From assembly GCA_012523385.1 (NCBI GenBank), contig JAAYIO010000142.1:1-8806 (forward strand): a stretch of 8,806 bases of DNA, given 5' to 3'. A program made the position numbers and the translations under genes. The number at the start of each line of letters is the position of its first letter. Positions within the stretch are counted from its first letter, which is position 1. Under the pieces are notes generated by a model, which did not search any database, was not told where the DNA came from, and saw only the letters and a list, made by a program, of their open reading frames with translations. Of the stretch, positions 5,891-8,806 are shown one piece after another. This DNA comes from Methanomicrobiales archaeon (GTDB lineage: Archaea > Halobacteriota > Methanomicrobia > Methanomicrobiales > Methanomicrobiaceae).

Positions 5891-6268
5891 TCACACAGGG
5901 ATGGCCTGTCTCAGGGCGGTAAGGAGCAACTTCTTATTTATTGGCTTTGGGAGGAAGATATATGGCATAAGGCCCTCGGCCCGTTCCTTTGTTTGGGTGT
6001 CGCTGTTAGCGGTGAGAAAGATGATGGGAATATCTGAGAATTTACGGATCTCTATTGCAGCTTCAATCCCGTCCATATCGTCTTTTAGGTGGATATCCAT
6101 CAGTACTATCTGAGGGGATTTCTCTCTGACGCAGTTGACTGCATCAAGGCCATTATTTACGGTGCAGACGACATCAAACCCCTCACGTGTCAGTAACTCG
6201 CGTAGTAGCATCGCAATCATTCCTTCGTCTTCAACAATGCCAACGGAGCCCCTTTCATTCTCTTCCAT
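5891..6268 (-). CDS. Single-domain response regulator (receiver only)
   Basis: The protein has 125 residues, entirely one CheY-like receiver. The acidic pair is E13-D14, the phosphoacceptor is D58 in VLMDIHL, the switch threonine is T86 in FLTAN, and the conserved lysine is K108 in LPKP. DDMDGIEAA (63-71) is the standard loop after the phosphorylation site. There is no output domain, which is common for archaeal regulators; signalling must pass by protein contact or onward phosphotransfer. The start at 6268 lies 33 nt after the stop of the histidine kinase gene on the same strand, so the two form an operon and almost certainly a cognate pair. An AGGGG 14 nt before the ATG is too far away to be a good Shine-Dalgarno. 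Confidence 0.93.
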   Translation of the reverse strand: MEENERGSVGIVEDEGMIAMLLRELLTREGFDVVCTVNNGLDAVNCVREKSPQIVLMDIHLKDDMDGIEAAIEIRKFSDIPIIFLTANSDTQTKERAEGLMPYIFLPKPINKKLLLTALRQAIPV

Positions 6269-6301
6269 TATTATCTGATTATCCCCTGTAGATTACGAAA
6301 T

Positions 6302-8464
6302 TCATTTGGTATCTGATGGAAATCGAATTGTCCATGTAGTCCCTGCAGACCCGGTTTCAATCTCATACCTGCCATCAAGCTGGTACTCAACAAATGTTTT
6401 CACCATCTGTATCCCAAGGGTTGTTGCCTGTTCCGGATCATAGTTGTCCGGAAAACCTACCCCGGAGTCACTGACCGTGAGCACCGTATTTGCGTTATCA
6501 CATATCATATGGATGGTAATTATATTTGTCGTCGACCCCACAAATGCGTACTTCATTATATTGGTGAGGAGTTCATTGAGGATGAGGCTTACGGGAATTG
6601 CCTTCTCCAATGAAAGGTGGCAGTCATCTGTATATACATTCAGGGTGACCTTTGCCGCATCCGGGAATGTGCTGATGATATCATGTGCCAGGTGTTCAAC
6701 ATGGGTCTGGACATTAATCGCTCCGAAAGAAACTGAGCGGTAGAGTTCTTCGTGGACTGCTGACATTGAACGGATGCGCCCTTCTGCTTCGCGTATTTCG
6801 GCCGATAAATGAGGGTCATGCTCCTCTTCTTTGAGTGCCTGCATCTCAAGCATGGAGGATACCACCGCAAGGTTGTTTTTCACCCGGTGGTGCACTTCCT
6901 GCAAAAGCACGGTCTTCTCCCTGAGAGAATCCTGAATCTTCTGCTCTGCTTCTTTTCTCTCGGTGATGTCCATGCCGACAGATTGGTACTCCTTCACGAC
7001 TCCGTCTTTATCAAAGAAGGCATGGTCGTCCCATCTCTGCCAGCGGACTCTGCCATCGTCCAGTATGATACGCTGTTCAATCGTATGGTGTGCATTGCCG
7101 CCTTTGAGGGTGGCAAAGTGAGCCGCAACCCGTTTCCTATCATCCTCATGGATACGGGGGCGAAATTTTTTCCCAACTATTGCTTCCGGATCCAGCCCGA
7201 AGTAGCGGGCGTATGCCTGGTTGACAAAGATGATAGTGCCATCGGGTTGGAACCGGGTGATCATCTCGTTCTGTCCTTCCACAACCGAGCGGTAGAGTCC
7301 TTCACTCTCCCTGAGGAGGATCCGCGTCTTTGTAAGCGCCCTATTCTGAATAATGAAAATAATCAAGAGGATGGCAAGGATGAGTATAATCATCGCAGCA
7401 ATAATTGCGGCATCGCGGTCGATGGTAATTGAGTCAGACGGCTGGTTGATGATCGTGGCTCCCTCAGGCAGGGCGGATTTCAGGATTCCGTATCGCTGCA
7501 TTTCATTATAGTCAAAGACAGTTCTGGTTTCAGGCATGTAGATGACCGGTTCTGTGCCCGCGAGTGGTTTTTCATCCAGCACCCATAAGGCATGCTTACC
7601 CGCGTTATATCCCAGATCATAGGGTGAAATCTGCACCCCGCCGACCACTCCTCTGTTGTTGTATATACTCACTGCAGAGTAGATGGGGATGGAACTTGCC
7701 GCAGAGAGTTCAGCAGAGATTTCATCGATATGGTAGGGCGTAAGATCTTGGTCTGCGAGGTAATATGTCAGGATCAAAGCAGCCGCTGTATCCGGCAGTT
7801 CTGCCAAATCTGCACTTATGGCACTGAAGTTTGCACCTGGTTTTGGATAGAGATACGTGATGGAGTTGGTGCGTCCGGCGGCCTGTTCATCGATCTGTGT
7901 CCGGATGGCACGGCCCGTATAGGTAGTGTCAAGGATGACGTAGATGGTGTCTGTCCGTGGGTTTATTTTCCGGATACTATTAACGGTCTCCTGCACAGGC
8001 AAAATTTCCAGTGTTCCGATAAAGAATGGCGTTCCATCACCGGTCTCTGGCAGGTTGGATGGATTATTTATTCCGGTGAAGACGATAGGGACGCCTGGAA
8101 AGAGTCGCTCACCATATTCATTCATGAAGAGGAGGGCAGGATCGTCAGATACAATTATTGCATCCGGACTCGCCGTGCGGTATTTGTGGGCTAAAGTTCG
8201 GTAGAGGTTGTCATAATGAGTGGGGTCATCGATGACTTTTGCATCCAGATATTCAATGGAAAGCTGGAGGTGGGTATGGTCGGAATCGCTGATGGCTGCA
8301 TCGATGCCCGCTTCGATTTGCTGGTTCCAGACGTAAGCAGGTCCGTATGAACTGATATAGATAATATGGTCATTAATGGAGGTTTCAGCTGCAGCTACGG
8401 GAAGAATTGATACAAGAACCAGAATCAATCCTGCTGCCAGGATCCAGGAGGGTAATCGCCTCAT
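6302..8464 (-). CDS. Membrane sensor histidine kinase: ABC-substrate-binding sensor, PAS, HisKA_2, HATPase
   Basis: The protein has 720 residues. It begins with a signal peptide or first membrane helix (about 1-25), then an extracytoplasmic region of about 320 residues resembling the ABC_sub_bind family (PF04392). Signature stretches there are NRGVVGGVQISPYDLGYNAGKHAL (about 270-292) and ALPEGATIINQP (331-342). A membrane helix follows at about 352-373, then a PAS domain with PAC tail (about 385-505, ending VGMDITERK). Next comes a HisKA_2-type dimerisation helix with EVHHRVKNN; the phosphoacceptor is probably H526. Last is the HATPase domain, with N-box NELLTNIMKY (from N630), DSGVGFP (666-672) and TTLGIQMV (681-688). 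It is a receptor for a small extracellular ligand, by analogy with binding proteins that take amino acids or similar molecules; the ligand is unknown. The ATG at 8464 is preferred to the preceding in-frame TTG. There is no Shine-Dalgarno; a TATA box sits about 31 nt upstream. Confidence 0.93.
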   Translation of the reverse strand: MRRLPSWILAAGLILVLVSILPVAAAETSINDHIIYISSYGPAYVWNQQIEAGIDAAISDSDHTHLQLSIEYLDAKVIDDPTHYDNLYRTLAHKYRTASPDAIIVSDDPALLFMNEYGERLFPGVPIVFTGINNPSNLPETGDGTPFFIGTLEILPVQETVNSIRKINPRTDTIYVILDTTYTGRAIRTQIDEQAAGRTNSITYLYPKPGANFSAISADLAELPDTAAALILTYYLADQDLTPYHIDEISAELSAASSIPIYSAVSIYNNRGVVGGVQISPYDLGYNAGKHALWVLDEKPLAGTEPVIYMPETRTVFDYNEMQRYGILKSALPEGATIINQPSDSITIDRDAAIIAAMIILILAILLIIFIIQNRALTKTRILLRESEGLYRSVVEGQNEMITRFQPDGTIIFVNQAYARYFGLDPEAIVGKKFRPRIHEDDRKRVAAHFATLKGGNAHHTIEQRIILDDGRVRWQRWDDHAFFDKDGVVKEYQSVGMDITERKEAEQKIQDSLREKTVLLQEVHHRVKNNLAVVSSMLEMQALKEEEHDPHLSAEIREAEGRIRSMSAVHEELYRSVSFGAINVQTHVEHLAHDIISTFPDAAKVTLNVYTDDCHLSLEKAIPVSLILNELLTNIMKYAFVGSTTNIITIHMICDNANTVLTVSDSGVGFPDNYDPEQATTLGIQMVKTFVEYQLDGRYEIETGSAGTTWTIRFPSDTK

Positions 8465-8491
8465 CAATAGTTGAATAAAGTAGTCAAACGG

Positions 8492-8497
8492 TATAAA
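8492..8497 (-). promoter_or_regulatory. TATA box of the kinase/regulator operon
   Basis: TTTATA on the minus strand is centred about 31 nt before the ATG at 8464, so transcription would start near 8468 and leave a leader of only a few nt. It lies in the 93-bp gap after purE, giving the two-component operon its own promoter. Confidence 0.6.
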
Positions 8498-8521
8498 TGG
8501 ATTTCTATTCGCATGGATTTC
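8497..8521. repeat. Direct repeat ATGGATTTC, 16 bp apart, just upstream of the kinase TATA box
   Basis: Two identical 9-bp copies at 8497-8505 and 8513-8521 (read GAAATCCAT on the minus strand). The copy nearer the gene touches the TATA box and occupies the BRE position; the other is 1.5 turns away. It could be an activator or repressor site, or chance. Confidence 0.4.
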
Positions 8522-8557
8522 AGGGAGAAAGTATCATATTCGGGTTGGTTCTATCGT

Positions 8558-8806
8558 TTAGCACTTCAGGATACGCACCGCAAGATAGGCGGCGTTGGCC
8601 CCGTTTCCGATGCCGACACAGGCCACCGGGACGCCCGTGGGCATTTGAACTATTGCAAGGAGTGCGTCAAGACCGCCAAGGGTGCCTGCAGCAACCGGGA
8701 CGCCAATAACCGGTTTATCTGTCAGGGATGCAACAACGCCGGGGAGTGCCGCCGAGAGTCCTGCCACCGTAATGAATACCCGTGCCTCAGAACCCTTTAC
8801 ATATGC
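8558..8806 (-). CDS. purE: PurE, AIR carboxylase / N5-CAIR mutase family, C-terminal part (partial)
   Basis: 82 codons and the TAA stop are present; the start lies beyond the right edge. The sequence runs SEARVFITVAGLSAALPGVV, then DKPVIGVPV, LDALLAIVQMPTGVPVACVGI and GNGANAAYLAVRIL. These are the family signatures of the purine-pathway enzyme that forms carboxyaminoimidazole ribotide. The MPTGVPVA motif excludes the related LarB proteins, which read differently here. Compared with the bacterial class I HLPG motif, the histidine is replaced by alanine (ALPG). Without the N-terminal half I cannot say whether it uses N5-CAIR or AIR plus CO2. It precedes the kinase operon on the same strand by 93 bp; no terminator is obvious between them. 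Confidence 0.92.
   Translation of the reverse strand, partial: AYVKGSEARVFITVAGLSAALPGVVASLTDKPVIGVPVAAGTLGGLDALLAIVQMPTGVPVACVGIGNGANAAYLAVRILKC

Noticed and set aside
6809..7432. Open plus-strand frame of 207 codons
   Set aside because: It is antisense to the PAS and membrane part of the histidine kinase, and the opposite frame carries all the recognisable motifs.
7730..8194. Open plus-strand frame of 154 codons
   Set aside because: It is antisense to the sensor domain of the histidine kinase, with no domain pattern.
8492..8709. TATAAA-like box reading on the plus strand and the following open frame at 8497-8709
   Set aside because: The frame is antisense to purE and has no domain pattern; the box is better used by the kinase gene on the minus strand.
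1..8806. tRNA, rRNA, CRISPR arrays, insertion sequences or attachment sites
   Set aside because: I looked for cloverleaf-like arms, regularly spaced repeats, transposase motifs and long terminal repeats and saw none.

Overview
The window most likely comes from a methanogenic or closely related euryarchaeon, probably of the order Methanomicrobiales. This is an inference from gene content: a compact-cysteine iron-sulfur flavoprotein, an archaeal DUF123 GIY-YIG protein, a short archaeal-type ThiC, and a histidine kinase with an ABC-substrate-binding sensor and HisKA_2 core. It is also supported by TATA-like boxes about 24-31 nt before several start codons, which have no Shine-Dalgarno sequence. 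There are nine clear protein genes and one well-supported small gene. I see no rRNA, tRNA, CRISPR array or insertion sequence.

Layout. Positions 1-1324 (minus) hold the N-terminal 441 residues of a large AddB-like nuclease/helicase-related protein that runs off the left edge. Positions 1428-3129 (minus) hold three co-directional genes. Read in transcription order they are a glyoxalase-II-like metallo-hydrolase, a DUF123 GIY-YIG protein and an iron-sulfur flavoprotein, ending in an oligo-T stretch. Divergent from these, starting 35 bp away, is thiC (phosphomethylpyrimidine synthase of thiamine synthesis), followed by a second, unrelated metallo-hydrolase of the COG1237 type. A 281-bp non-coding stretch (5352-5632) then precedes a 60-residue conserved-looking small protein of unknown function. 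That gene converges, across an AT-rich terminator, on a two-component operon on the minus strand. The operon encodes a membrane histidine kinase (8464-6302) and a single-domain response regulator (6268-5891). The right edge (8806-8558, minus) holds the last 82 codons of a purE gene.

How the genes work together. ThiC and PurE both act in or around aminoimidazole ribotide metabolism: AIR is the substrate of ThiC and the precursor PurE acts on. However, they are about 4 kb apart and on opposite strands, so they are not an operon. The kinase and regulator form an obvious pair: a small-molecule-binding extracytoplasmic sensor feeding a receiver with no DNA-binding output. The flavoprotein, the metallo-hydrolases and the AddB-like protein are housekeeping or stress genes with no demonstrable joint pathway. 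I did not find a convincing undescribed system. The items most worth a second look are the kinase/regulator pair, the thiC divergent promoter and its two metallo-hydrolase neighbours, the small protein with its dyad-containing upstream region, and a PurE motif substitution.
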